Assembly (NCBI GenBank): GCA_965215215.1
Contig: OZ244043.1
Location: 3,100,001 to 3,164,000, forward strand
DNA from: CALDTK01 sp965215215
GTDB taxonomy: Bacteria; Bacteroidota; Bacteroidia; Chitinophagales; Saprospiraceae
DNA length: 64,000 nucleotides
Direction of reading: 5' to 3'
A model generated the notes under the pieces. It worked only from the letters and a program-made list of their open reading frames with translations, did not search any database and was not told the DNA's origin. Positions 37,678 through 48,000 of this stretch are shown here, in pieces (position 1 is the stretch's first letter; the number at the start of each line of letters is the position of its first letter). Both the position numbers and the translations under genes were made by a program.

Positions 37678-38397
37678 GGGCAGGGCCCCCGCTCGGGAGT
37701 CGTACGCCGGTGCGGCCCTCGACATCCGCATGCTCAAGGACGTGCTGTCAAAAAAGTGGTAGGCCCGCGCGCGCGGCGGCGCGTGGCGGGCTACCTGCGG
37801 AATAACTACGCGGTCTCGACACACCGGGCCTGCCGGGTGGCGGGGATCGCGCGCTCGAGCTGGTACTACGCCTCGCGCCTCGACGACGGCGGGCGCGCGG
37901 CGCGGAGTCGGGTGCTACGGGTCTACCGCGCGATGGGGCTCGAGCACCCACCGCGGACGCGCGTGTTCGGGGTCGTCGACGAGTACCCGCGCGGGTCGCT
38001 GGCGCTCGGGGCGTCGCTCTCGTACCCGAGCGAGCGGGTATGCCGGATCCTCGATCGCGTCGCCGGGGAGCGGGGTGCCTACCCGACGGTATTACGCACG
38101 GACAACGGCCCGGAGTTCATCGCCGGGGCGCTGGCGGCGTGGTGCGAGGAACACGAGGTGCGGCACGTGCGCATCACCCCGGGTCGCCCGATGGAGAACG
38201 GCCGGATCGAGCGCTTCAACCGGACAGTACGCGAGGATGTCCTGGACTTTTGGCGGTTTGCGAGCTTTAGGGACTTAAACGCCCATTTAACCGCGTGGCA
38301 GAGGGACTACGATACGTCCCACCCGCACACGGCGTTGAGCGGGCACACCCCGGCCTCGTACGGGCGGGAGGAGGACACACTAGCAATCACACATTAG
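37678..38397 (+). pseudogene. IS3-family OrfB with internal deletion
   Basis: The end of OrfA (ALDIRMLKDVLSKKW-stop) is followed in another frame by GYLRNNYAVSTHRACRVAGI, RVCRILDRVAGERGAYPTVL, RTDNGPEFIAGALAAWCEEH, NGRIERFNRTVREDVLDFWR and the C-terminal DYDTSHPHTALSGHTPASYG. Between YRAMGLEHPPRTR and VFGVVDEYPR roughly 25-60 residues are missing compared with full OrfB. The lost segment includes the WxxDF that carries the first catalytic aspartate (compare CDFLRDALTD at 34.1 kb). The frame is otherwise open but the product should be inactive. Confidence 0.82.
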
Positions 38398-38399
38398 GG

Positions 38400-38424
38400 C
38401 TGTCCGAATAACCGTAAGGCTTCA
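38400..38424 (+). repeat. IS3 terminal inverted repeat, downstream end
   Basis: 25 bases (beginning CTGTCCGAATAACCG) immediately after the OrfB stop, exact reverse complement of 24,772-24,796. Marks the end of the split IS3. Confidence 0.88.
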
Positions 38425-38736
38425 CAGGCGCCATGCTCGGGGGGGGGCAAAATCTCGAAATGAGCACCCAACACAAAAATCTTAGTCACAAATCCCCGCA
38501 CAATACAGTACGTAATTTGGAAAAATTGATCGTAATTCAGAGATTATAGCTAATTCATTTCCTCTCAATATTCGCGCTACATATGACATATAATTATATT
38601 CATAAAATTGATTACATAATATGGTTATTTATATAAATCGTGCAGCCCCATGACCTAGCAAACGAAATTTTACCTTTATCATCGGCCCAGCTACCAAAGA
38701 ACGATTAATCATATTGTTTCTCTTTTTAATGCGACT
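38425..38736. other. AT-rich upstream region of SusC pair 4
   Basis: 312 bases starting with a run of nine G (38,439-38,447) and then very AT-rich, in contrast to the GC-rich gene that follows. It presumably holds the promoter for pair 4; no box could be assigned confidently. No gene is seen. Confidence 0.45.
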
Positions 38737-41700
38737 ATGAAGCGAATCCTCCTCCTAGCCTGGTCTTGCGTGTGTTTGGCCCAGTTGGGACACGCACAAG
38801 CCACCCGCGCTATCTCCGGTACCATCCTCGACATCACCGGCTCCCCCTTGATCGGGGCCACGGTAGACCTGGAAGGATCGGACAATTACACGATCACCGA
38901 TCTCGACGGGAACTTTCGACTGAAGGTCGCGGCCGAGACCAGCGAGCTTCGGGTTAGCTACACCGGCTACATCAGTCAATCCATCGACATCAGCACGCGA
39001 ACCGAGGTGGTCGTCGTGCTCCAGGACGATGTCATCGGCCTAGAGGAAGTGGTCGTTACGGGCTACCAACCCGTGTTGCGTAAAGACCTGGTCGGGGCCG
39101 TATCCACGGTGCGGGGCGACGAGCTCAACAAAGAAGCGGGCGTCACCGCACAGTCCGCCCTACGGCGCGCGGCCGGCGTAGTCGTCCAACAAGCGAACGG
39201 AACCCCGGGAGCTGGCTTCAACGTACGCGTGCGCGGTGCCACCTCCATCACCGCGTCCAATGAGCCACTCTACGTAGTCGACGGCGTACCGGTGGTCTCG
39301 GGCAACTTCGCCCAGAATCCCGTCGGCGGGCAAGGGGCCAACGCCCTCGCCGACATCAACATGAGCGACGTACAGTCGATCGAAGTCCTCAAGGACGCGT
39401 CCACGACGGCGATCTACGGCTCGCGCGCCGCGAACGGAGTCGTGCTTATCACGACCAAAAGCGGGCAGCAGGGGGATACCCGAATCAACGTCAACACCGA
39501 CTACGGGTGGAACACGCCGATCAAAAAGATCGACATCGTCGACACGCGATCTTACCAGGATTACATCGAGGAGCAGTACGGGACTCGCGATCTCAGCCTC
39601 CTGTTTCCAACCCTCGACTCTACGGTCAATACCAACTGGCAGGACGTAATCTTTGAAACGGCCCCCATCCAGAACGTAGGCGTAACGCTATCGGGCGGGG
39701 ACGCCAAAACCACCTTCTTCAGCTCCCTAAACTACCTGGATAACCAAGGGATCGTAAAGAACACGCAGTTCGAACGCTACAACGCTCGACTCAACTTGAA
39801 TCACATCGCCAACGACCGGTTTTCGGCGGACCTCTCGCTGGCGTACACCTTCTCCCGCAATCAGCGCGTGAAGAGCGATAACGACATCTCCGGAGCCGTC
39901 TCGGCTGCCATCCTGATGCCCCCGGCCGTCCCGATCTTCGCGGCGGACGGTACGTACGCGAGCGCCTTCCAACTCGAAAACCCACTGGCCTCCGTAGACG
40001 AGTACAGCAACGTGCTAAAAACCAACCGCCTGATCAGTAGCGGCTCCGTGAGCTACCTTCCGATCGAGTCGCTCGAGCTCACCGCCCGAGTTGGACTCGA
40101 TGCACTCGACCTGTTCGAGACGGAGTTCGAGCCCAGCGTGCTGCAATCCGTTCCGAACGGTTCGATCTCGGAGGCGAGCTCGCGGAACATGCGATTGATC
40201 AATGAATTTTTGGCTACCTACACCGGCGAATTCGGGACGACGAAAGTCGTCGCGATCGGTGGTGCAATCTTCCAACGGAACAACCTGAAGCAGAACTATT
40301 TCCTGGAGAATGATGTCCCCGACAACGCGCCGAGCGGAAACGCGGCGGCCAGTCCGAGTTTGGTACTCGGGGGACTCACCGGAGACGTACTCCAGAGCTA
40401 CATCGCCAGCGCGAGTCTGAACTTCGATTCGCGCCTGTACATAAGCGCTAGCTTTCGGGCGGACGGTTCGAGCCGGTTCGTCAACAACCGTTGGGGGTAC
40501 TTCCCCGGACTCGCTGCGGGTTACGAGCTCTCGGACTTGGTGGGGGGCTTCAGCCAGTTGAAAATCCGCGCGTCCTACGGGCAGACGGGCAACAACAACA
40601 TCGGTAATTTCGTGTCGCGTCAACTCTATAGCGGTAGCAACCAGTACCTGACCACCCGGGGCGCCGCACCGCTGCAGATCGGTAACCCAGACCTGCGTTG
40701 GGAGACCACCGCGACCACCGACATCGGTATCGACGCTACGCTCCTCGAGAATCGCGTCTCCGCTTCGCTGGGCGTCTACCAGAAGAGTACGTCGGATCTT
40801 TTGCTCAACCGGCCGATCCCGACTACCTCCGGATTCGCGTCCGTGTTCCAAAATATTGGAAACGTGCGAAATCGAGGGTTCGAAGCTTCGGTAACCTTGA
40901 TCCCCATCGAGGCCGAAGGCATCCGCTTACGCCACGATTTCACGGCGGCGTACAACGAAAACGAAGTCGTGACCCTCTTCGAGGACCAACCGTTTGACGC
41001 CGGTGGTTTCGCTACCCGCGTGGCCGTAGGCCAACCCCTGGGCGCCTTCTACGGCTACGTTACCGACGGTCTGTTCCAAAACGAAGAGGAAGTGGAGGCC
41101 GGACCGCGGCCAGCCGCCGCCGAGGGCACGCGCAACGTCGGCCCCGGAGACTTTCGCTTCAAGGATCTCGACGGCAACGGCGTCATCAACGACGCGGACC
41201 GCACGTTCATCGGGCAAGCCTTGCCCAAATGGACGGGAGGTATAAACAACGTTATTACCTGGAGATCATTCGAATTGAGCGCCTTCTTCCAGTTCAGCCT
41301 CGGGAACCAGGTCTACAACACCAACACCTCGTTCTCCGAAGGCCTCAACGGTGTATTCGCCCCCACCCAGCGGGCTTACAAAGGGGCGTGGAGGGAGGAG
41401 CGTGGGGCCGGAAACGGTGACAGATTCCCACGTATCGGCCGCGGCGCTATAGACATCAACAATCGCCGGACCAGCGACCGGTTCGTCGAGGATGGATCCT
41501 TCGTACGACTGAAGACCCTGAATCTTACCTACACCCTCGACTCGGAGTTGATCAAAGCTCGGGGTTTGCAGTCCATCCAGATCTACGCGCAGAGTACGAA
41601 TCTGATCAACTGGAACAACTACAGCTGGTACGATCCCGAGGTTAACTTCTTAGGAAACAACAACGTGGCCCTCGGTACCGACTTCCTGACCTACCCACAG

Positions 41701-41739
41701 GCGCGGACCGTACAAGTTGGGATCAACTTGGGCTTCTAG
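38737..41739 (+). CDS. SusC/RagA-family TonB-dependent receptor (pair 4)
   Basis: 1000 residues. Signal ILLLAWSCVCLAQLGHAQ. Carboxypeptidase-D-like domain (ISGTILDITGSPLIGATVDL). TonB-box-like EEVVVTGYQPVLRKDLVGAV, the variant common among canonical SusC/RagA proteins. Plug with LYVVDGVPVVSGN and IEVLKDASTTAIYGSRAANG. Barrel ends VQVGINLGF. A calcium-loop-like DLDGNGVINDADRTFIG lies near residue 820, as in many SusC proteins. Base composition is GC-rich like the core, unlike pairs 2 and 3. Confidence 0.96.
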   Translation: MKRILLLAWSCVCLAQLGHAQATRAISGTILDITGSPLIGATVDLEGSDNYTITDLDGNFRLKVAAETSELRVSYTGYISQSIDISTRTEVVVVLQDDVIGLEEVVVTGYQPVLRKDLVGAVSTVRGDELNKEAGVTAQSALRRAAGVVVQQANGTPGAGFNVRVRGATSITASNEPLYVVDGVPVVSGNFAQNPVGGQGANALADINMSDVQSIEVLKDASTTAIYGSRAANGVVLITTKSGQQGDTRINVNTDYGWNTPIKKIDIVDTRSYQDYIEEQYGTRDLSLLFPTLDSTVNTNWQDVIFETAPIQNVGVTLSGGDAKTTFFSSLNYLDNQGIVKNTQFERYNARLNLNHIANDRFSADLSLAYTFSRNQRVKSDNDISGAVSAAILMPPAVPIFAADGTYASAFQLENPLASVDEYSNVLKTNRLISSGSVSYLPIESLELTARVGLDALDLFETEFEPSVLQSVPNGSISEASSRNMRLINEFLATYTGEFGTTKVVAIGGAIFQRNNLKQNYFLENDVPDNAPSGNAAASPSLVLGGLTGDVLQSYIASASLNFDSRLYISASFRADGSSRFVNNRWGYFPGLAAGYELSDLVGGFSQLKIRASYGQTGNNNIGNFVSRQLYSGSNQYLTTRGAAPLQIGNPDLRWETTATTDIGIDATLLENRVSASLGVYQKSTSDLLLNRPIPTTSGFASVFQNIGNVRNRGFEASVTLIPIEAEGIRLRHDFTAAYNENEVVTLFEDQPFDAGGFATRVAVGQPLGAFYGYVTDGLFQNEEEVEAGPRPAAAEGTRNVGPGDFRFKDLDGNGVINDADRTFIGQALPKWTGGINNVITWRSFELSAFFQFSLGNQVYNTNTSFSEGLNGVFAPTQRAYKGAWREERGAGNGDRFPRIGRGAIDINNRRTSDRFVEDGSFVRLKTLNLTYTLDSELIKARGLQSIQIYAQSTNLINWNNYSWYDPEVNFLGNNNVALGTDFLTYPQARTVQVGINLGF

Positions 41740-41784
41740 TTTCACCTCTCCCCACCTTCACCAAACGACAACCCTTCGACTACC

Positions 41785-43134
41785 ATGCGCATGCGTCATC
41801 TCTACTACACCGTAGGAGCATTCGGTCTCGGAGCGCTCACCTTTTTGACCGGGTGTACCGCATACGACTTCGAAGACGTCCAGCCTACGGATTCGTTCGC
41901 TTACGAAACGGCCATCACCGACCTAACGAGCGCGCAAACCGCCCGTACCGGCATTTACGATCGACTTCAGATTACGAACGCCTTCGATGGCTACCTAGGC
42001 TCCTGGCAGTACTTCTCGGATGAGGCCAACTTCACGGGTACCTTCCCCACGCGCGCCGAGTTCGCGGGCTACAACGTGCAGCCGTCCAACGTGACGATGA
42101 CGGGCTTCTTCGCCGATTTCTACCAGGTCATCAATACGTCGAATGCCTTCATCTCCAACCTCGCGCTCGCCGAGGACGAAAGACTGACTCCCGAACGCCG
42201 CGAGAGCCTCGAGGGAGAGGCACGTTTTGCCAGAGCATTGGCGTACCTCTACCTCACGCAGGGCTGGGTGAACGTGCCACTCGTTTTTACGCCAACTACC
42301 TCGGCCGGTGATCAGCTCTTGGTAACGAGCAGCTCGCAGTCCGAAGTCTACGAGCAGATCGAGGCCGATCTCGCCTTTGCGGCAAAACGCATCGACCCGC
42401 GCGAGTCGCTCACCATGTCGGCGGCCGCCGCAAACGGCCTCCGCGCCCGCGTGGCACTGCTGCGGGGCAACTACGCGAGCGCGTACGAACTAGCTATCGC
42501 TACGCTCGGTAGCGACAGTTTCGACCTCACAACGCTTCCCTTCTTGAAAGACGATCTGTTCAAGATCGAGTACGCCGCCGTCGACGGAAATCAATTCGCA
42601 TTTATCTACGGTCCCCGCAGCCTGAACGGCCGCTACGAAATAAGCCCGAGTCCCGCACTCATCAACGCCTTCGAACCGAACGACGCGCGCTTCGCCCAAA
42701 CGATCGATACCTCCGTCGCGAATCAGCCGTACGGGCTCAAGTACCGAGACTTTCAGTCCGCCTTCAACGCGCAAACCGATCCGTTGCACATCATCAGAAC
42801 CTCCGAGGTGGTGCTCATCGCCGCCGAGGCCGCCGCCGCGCAAGGTAACTTCGCCGAAGCAACGCGGTGGCTCAACCAGGTACGCACCCGCGCCGGCCTC
42901 CCCCCCCTCGAGGAGCTAACGGAGGGCAACTACTTAGACGCGATCCTCCAGGAGCGCTTCGTGGAGCTCGCCCTGGAGGGCGGTCACCGTTTGTGGGACC
43001 TCCGACGCACCGGTAGAGCGGAAGACGTGCTCGGCCCGAGCGGTTACGATCCCTGCGACGACCGGTGGCCCTACCCGCAGTACGAGATCGATACGAACCC
43101 CAACCTCGAAAAGAATAGTGCTTGTAATAGCTAG
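41785..43134 (+). CDS. SusD/RagB-family lipoprotein (pair 4)
   Basis: 449 residues, 45 bases after susC. Lipobox LTFLTGCTAYDFEDVQ. Classical RagB/SusD architecture: N-terminal SusD-like domain (LTSAQTARTGIYDRL, FYQVINTSNAFISNL, GEARFARALAYLYLTQGWVN) and C-terminal RagB part (VVLIAAEAAAAQGNFAEATR, LNQVRTRAGLPPL, ILQERFVELALEGGHRLWDL RRTG as the barrel-contacting helix). GC-rich. The short interval to the convergent M14 gene (66 bases) shows no obvious terminator. Confidence 0.95.
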   Translation: MRMRHLYYTVGAFGLGALTFLTGCTAYDFEDVQPTDSFAYETAITDLTSAQTARTGIYDRLQITNAFDGYLGSWQYFSDEANFTGTFPTRAEFAGYNVQPSNVTMTGFFADFYQVINTSNAFISNLALAEDERLTPERRESLEGEARFARALAYLYLTQGWVNVPLVFTPTTSAGDQLLVTSSSQSEVYEQIEADLAFAAKRIDPRESLTMSAAAANGLRARVALLRGNYASAYELAIATLGSDSFDLTTLPFLKDDLFKIEYAAVDGNQFAFIYGPRSLNGRYEISPSPALINAFEPNDARFAQTIDTSVANQPYGLKYRDFQSAFNAQTDPLHIIRTSEVVLIAAEAAAAQGNFAEATRWLNQVRTRAGLPPLEELTEGNYLDAILQERFVELALEGGHRLWDLRRTGRAEDVLGPSGYDPCDDRWPYPQYEIDTNPNLEKNSACNS

Positions 43135-43200
43135 GCTCGCTCGGCTCGCCAGCGTCGTCTCGCTGTCATCGCTCACGTGAACTATCCTTCCGTACGCCGT

Positions 43201-44931
43201 TCACTCTATCCTTAAAATCGGGTACCGACCGTAGTTCAGCTCCGCTAACCCGCTTCGCTCGTAGAGCCAGTCCAACTGTGCCCCCGGATCTTCCCGAAAG
43301 CGCACGTCGGTAGCCTTACGCCCCTCGAACGATTTCTTCAGTTCTCCATCCGCAGCCAACAGGGCTGCCGCCGTTTCTTCGAATACGTAGGCCGAATAGT
43401 GCTCCTTGCGCTGCAGGTGGCCGTCGAAAACACCCCAGGCGAAGTAGCCGTCGGGCGCAGTCGGCTCGAGCGCGGCAACGATGAGCCGCTGCGCCGTTTG
43501 GTCGACCGGTACCAAGTACCCAGACACGTCGCCCGGGCGCTCGTGTGCTGTATCCACCTCGATGCCGTAGTGTAGGTAATGCCCCTCGTACGCCGTAGCC
43601 CGCGTTTGATACTCCCGTAGCGTGTACGCGACGGCCGTTAGCGAGGTATCCCGCACGTACCGCGAGGACACCCCATGCGCCGCCAAATCCTCCACGAGCT
43701 CCCGGTAGGCCGCCGGTACGAAGTAGTAGCGCGGTGTACGGACGCTGACCAGGGGTTTTGCGTAAGCATAGACGGGGGTAGCGACCGTCTGCGGCTGCTG
43801 TCCGTCGTAGCGCAAACGCTCGGCACCCGTCACGGCCGAAGGCTCGCGGATCGGCGCGTACCCCCGGAAGGCCAACGTATCCGCGCGCGTCGTATCGACC
43901 GCCCACGTAAGTACGGTACTGTCGGCCGCGCGCAGGGCCGTCGCATTCCCCCGACGTAGCGCTGCGATCTCGCTTCGGCGCGCCGACCAGAATCCGAGGG
44001 CCGCTTCCAAGAACGCCTCGGTGGCCCGCACCCGCACGGCGAAGGGCTTGAGCATGTGTGCTTCCGTAACGAAGGATAGGGTCCCGAACAGCGCCGCGTA
44101 GCCCGTCGAGTACCGTGGTGTCTCGATGAAGGCGTAAATCCCCCCCTCCTGCGGTACCCCCGCGCTGTATACGTAAGGACAGATCGGATAACCGGCATCC
44201 TCCACCGCCGTGAATAGCGCGGGAGTCATTACGTCGTGCAGGTAGGGTCCTAGTACCGGCCCGAGCTTATCGGCCTGCGTCTCGATCACCGTCATCGCGT
44301 ACTGATAGTCCGCCCCGTTGGTGGTGTGCGTGTCGACGAAGACGTCCGGCGAGAGCCGCGCGATCAGTCGCGTGAGTGCCTGCACGTTGCGACTGTCTTG
44401 CTTCATGAAATCGCGGTTGAGGTCCAAATTGCGCGCGTTCCCGCGAAAACCGTACGCCCTCGGTCCGTTTTGGTTGGCCCGCGTGCCGCCCCCGCGGTTC
44501 AGCATCCCGCCCACGTTAAGGGCGGGAACGATCACGACGGTGCCGGAGTCGAGGGCGGGGGAGAGGTAGTCGGTGGCGAGCAGTTTTCGCGCGAGCATCA
44601 TACTCGCGTCCACTCCGCAGGGTTCGCCGGCGTGGATACCGTTGTTGATGAGGAAGTACGGCGCCCCGCCGGTGCCGATCGAGAAGGCCAGGAGTGGCTC
44701 GCCGATATCCGTTTCGCCGATACTGTCGAGGCTCGTCAGGGCCGGGTAGGCTTCCGCCAAAACGCGATAATAGTCGATGGCCTCCGCGTAGGTGGCGCTG
44801 GCGAGCGTGTCACGCTCGAAGGGGGTGAGCGCTCCGGCCGACTGGGAGGTGTTTTGCGAAAGCACGGGCGTAGATAGCAGCGGGATGGCTAGACACAAAA
44901 TGTGTTTTAACGCGGATTTAACCTCCTTCAT
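43201..44931 (-). CDS. exported M14-family zinc carboxypeptidase
   Basis: 576 residues with signal peptide ILCLAIPLLSTPVLSQ. The zinc site is visible: NNGIHAGEPCGVDAS gives the HxxE ligands H100 and E103, and DVFVDTHTTNGADYQ gives the third ligand H202. Substrate-binding Arg/Asn appear in NARNLDLNRDFMKQ, and SFVTEAHMLKPF is the likely position of the catalytic Glu. The remaining 250 residues form a C-terminal beta-rich domain of unknown role. Similar large M14 enzymes of Bacteroidota are periplasmic or secreted. It is divergent from the gene at 45,016. One exact and one spacerless copy of the 14-mer lie in it. Confidence 0.87.
   Translation of the reverse strand: MKEVKSALKHILCLAIPLLSTPVLSQNTSQSAGALTPFERDTLASATYAEAIDYYRVLAEAYPALTSLDSIGETDIGEPLLAFSIGTGGAPYFLINNGIHAGEPCGVDASMMLARKLLATDYLSPALDSGTVVIVPALNVGGMLNRGGGTRANQNGPRAYGFRGNARNLDLNRDFMKQDSRNVQALTRLIARLSPDVFVDTHTTNGADYQYAMTVIETQADKLGPVLGPYLHDVMTPALFTAVEDAGYPICPYVYSAGVPQEGGIYAFIETPRYSTGYAALFGTLSFVTEAHMLKPFAVRVRATEAFLEAALGFWSARRSEIAALRRGNATALRAADSTVLTWAVDTTRADTLAFRGYAPIREPSAVTGAERLRYDGQQPQTVATPVYAYAKPLVSVRTPRYYFVPAAYRELVEDLAAHGVSSRYVRDTSLTAVAYTLREYQTRATAYEGHYLHYGIEVDTAHERPGDVSGYLVPVDQTAQRLIVAALEPTAPDGYFAWGVFDGHLQRKEHYSAYVFEETAAALLAADGELKKSFEGRKATDVRFREDPGAQLDWLYERSGLAELNYGRYPILRIE
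44750..44763 (-). repeat. GTTTTNGCGNAAGC motif, copy 4
   Basis: Reads GTTTTGGCGGAAGC on the minus strand, in the M14 gene, spelling V-L-A-E-A. The same 14 bases and the same peptide recur in the unrelated argD (54,547-54,560). Confidence 0.75.
44851..44863 (+). repeat. spacerless 13-base variant of the motif
   Basis: GTTTTGCGAAAGC, the same word without the first N, 87 bases from copy 4. Confidence 0.5.
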
Positions 44932-45015
44932 AAGATCTTAACGTACTGATTAAAAGACGAATGCGTTTATGACGTGCGTGCCGGAGCTAGGTGCGCACGC
45001 CCCCAAATTAACGCC

Positions 45016-48000
45016 ATGCCCGTCCGCAACTCCTGTACGGCCCTCCTTACCATAATCGGGCTCCTACTCTGTACTCCGACCGCATCCGCCCAGTATTTCG
45101 GTCAGAATAAACCGCGCTACGAGCGCTTCGACTGGAAGACCTACCAGACGCCCCACTTCGAGATTTACAACTACCTCGGCGACAGCGTACGCGTCGATTG
45201 GATCGGAAAGCTCTCCGAAGAGTGGTACGGGATGCACCAGAACGTGCTGCGCGACACCCTCCCGCAGCGCAACCTGATGCTGCTGTACAGCGACCACGCC
45301 GATTTTCAGCAGACGAACGCGATTAGCGGCAGCATTAGCGCCGGTACCGGGGGGGTAACCGAGGCCTTCAAGAATCGGGTGATCTATCCGTTCGCGATGT
45401 CGAACCACCAGACCGACCACGTGCTCGGACACGAGCTCGTGCACGCCTTCCAGTACGACATCATCATCAACGGTGATTCCACCAACCTGCGCAACCTCAG
45501 CAACCTGCCACTGTGGATGGTCGAAGGCCTGGCGGAGTACCTGAGCATCGGGCGCGTCGACGCCCACACCAGTATGTGGATGCGCGACGCGGTGCTCAAT
45601 GACGACGTGCCCACGATGAAAAAGCTGAACAACCCGAAGTACTTCCCCTACCGTTGGGGGCAGGCCTGGTGGGCGTTTCTGACCGGGATGCAGGGCGACC
45701 AGATCATTCGTCCGCTGTTCGAGAGCACGGCCAAAATCGGTCTGGAGCGCGCCGTGCGAGAGGAGCTCCACATGAGTCTCGACGAACTGTCCGACCTGTG
45801 GGTACAGGCCATAAAGCGCGAGTACCAACCCTACGTCGACGCTCGCGACAGCCTCGGGGTCCCGGGTAAGCTACTGATCGACGATCGGCGGGGCGGCAAC
45901 CTCAATATCGCACCCCAGGTGAGTCCGGACGGGCGCTACGTGATTTACCTCTCCGAGAAGAATCTCTTCTCGATCGATCTCTTCCTCGCCGACGCGCGCA
46001 CGGGCGAGGTGATTCGCCAGGTGACTCAAAAAACGCGCGCGGGGCACATCGACGATTTCGCTTACGTAGAGTCGGCCGGTACCTGGAGCCCGAATTCGAA
46101 GCAATTCGCGTTCGTCGGGGTCAGTAAGGGGCGCAACGTCCTGCTCGTCAACGAGGTGGAGAAGGGTAAGACGGTGGCTGAGTACGAGCTCGACGGGGTG
46201 CAGGCTTTCGACAATCCGACCTGGAGTCCCGACGGGAAAACCATCGTCGTCGCAGGACTCGTGGAAGGTCAGGTCGATTTGTACGCTTTCGACCTCGAGT
46301 CGGAGAAGATCACCCAGCTCACCGATAGCTGGGCCAGCGAGCTGCTGCCCTCCTGGGACGCACGCGGTGAGCGACTCGTGTTCGCGCAGGACCACAGCCC
46401 CGCTGCCGACAGCGCGCGCCTCGGCGCTTCAACCGGTTTCGACATCGCCACCCTAGATCTCGCTTCGGGAGCCGTGAAGACCGTAGACGTGTTTCCGGGC
46501 GCCGATAACCTGAACCCCGGCTTCGATAGCGGGGGCGACATCGTGTTCGTGAGCAACGCCGACGGCTACCGCGATATGTACCGCTACGCTCCCGCGACGG
46601 ATTCGCTGTTTCGGCTCACGCGGGCCGTTACGGGCGTTAGCGGGATTACGGCCTACGCGCCGGCCATTAGCGTGAGTCCGCGCCGCGACCGGATTGCTTA
46701 CACCTACCTAAACGACGGCAAGTACGAGATCTACTCGGCGAAAGGTCGTGACTTCCTCAACGAGCCCGTGGTCGACGATCAGTCTGTAGACCTCGATCCG
46801 GCTACCCTGCCGACGCTCAACAAGAAGGTCCCTCTGCGGGTGGATAATTCCCTGCGCGACCGGCCGTACCTACCCAATCCGGAGCTCGCGACCGTGACGC
46901 CCGACACCGGTTTTGGCGGAAGCCAGCTAGACTACTCCTACGTCGAGCTGCGCAATCCCTTCAAACTCGACTTCATCGGCGGTGGAGTAGGGGTCGGGAC
47001 CAACGTCGGTAATCCGAGCTTAGGAACGCAGGCCGGCGGTGCCGGTGGCGTACAGGCGCTCTTCAGTGACGTGCTCGGCAACCGGCAGATTTTTGCGGCC
47101 GGAAGCCTGAACGGGCAGATCTACGATTTCGGGGCGCAGCTGGCCTACATCGATCGGGAGCACACGCTCGGGTACGGGTTTAGCCTCGGACACCAGCCTT
47201 ACCAGACGGGCGCTTTCAATCCTCAGGGTAGGCTCGACACCGTGCCGGGCACGACTTTCGAAGCCTTGCGCTACGACCTGCTCGAGCGGCGGATCTTCGA
47301 AGATCGTTTGGGGGGCTTCGTCGACTATCCCTTTTCGCGAACGACGCGGGTGGAAGCGGGTGCGAGTTTCGCGCGCTACAGCTTCCGCGACGATCGGGTG
47401 GCGCTGTACTACGATCCCGTTGGGCGCCTGCTCGCCCAGGACCGCAACCGCGATCGCGAGAGTGCGCCGGATGGCTTTACCCTCGGTAGTGTATCGACCG
47501 CCCTCGTGGGCGATAACTCCAGCTTCGGACTCGCCTCACCCCTGCAGGGGTACCGCTACCGCCTAGGCGTCGCGCGCTATTTCGGGGACTACAACTACAC
47601 CGAAACCACCGTGGACGGGCGGGTGTACCAGCGGTTCGCCCCGGTTACGCTCGCCGCCCGTTTTGTGCACTACGGGAGGTACGGGCTCGACCGCGACAAC
47701 CAGCTGGCGTACCCGTTTTACGTGGGTAACATGCAGTACGTACGGGGGCTCAACGGCAACGGTGCGTTCGGGGAGTTGGCCGCGCAGAATGATTTCAATT
47801 TTAACGCCCTCACCGGGAACAAGCTGGCGGTGGCGAACTTCGAGGTCCGCATGCCCTTTACCGGGCCGAAGAAGCTCGGGCTAATCAATTTCCCGTACCT
47901 GTACACGGAGCTTACGGCCTTCGTGGATGCGGGTTTGGCCTACGATAGTTTCGCGGATGTGCGCTCGTACTACCGGCTCAAGGACGGTAACGCGGAGGGT

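Larger units (their letters stand above)
35191..38424 (+). mobile_element. decayed IS3-family element split by an IS66 insertion
   Basis: OrfA remnant at 35,191-35,392, OrfB remnant at 37,678-38,397 and a 25-base terminal repeat at 38,400-38,424 identical to that of the IS3 copy at 24,772. The 2.3-kb IS66 (35,393-37,669) sits at the OrfA/OrfB junction. The upstream inverted repeat of the IS3 is not recognisable, so it was probably already truncated. Confidence 0.82.

Noticed and set aside
38512..38736. Bacteroidota-type promoter (TAnnTTTG with -33 TTG) upstream of SusC pair 4
   Set aside because: Only partial matches (for example TACCTTTA) were found in an AT-rich stretch where such matches are expected by chance.
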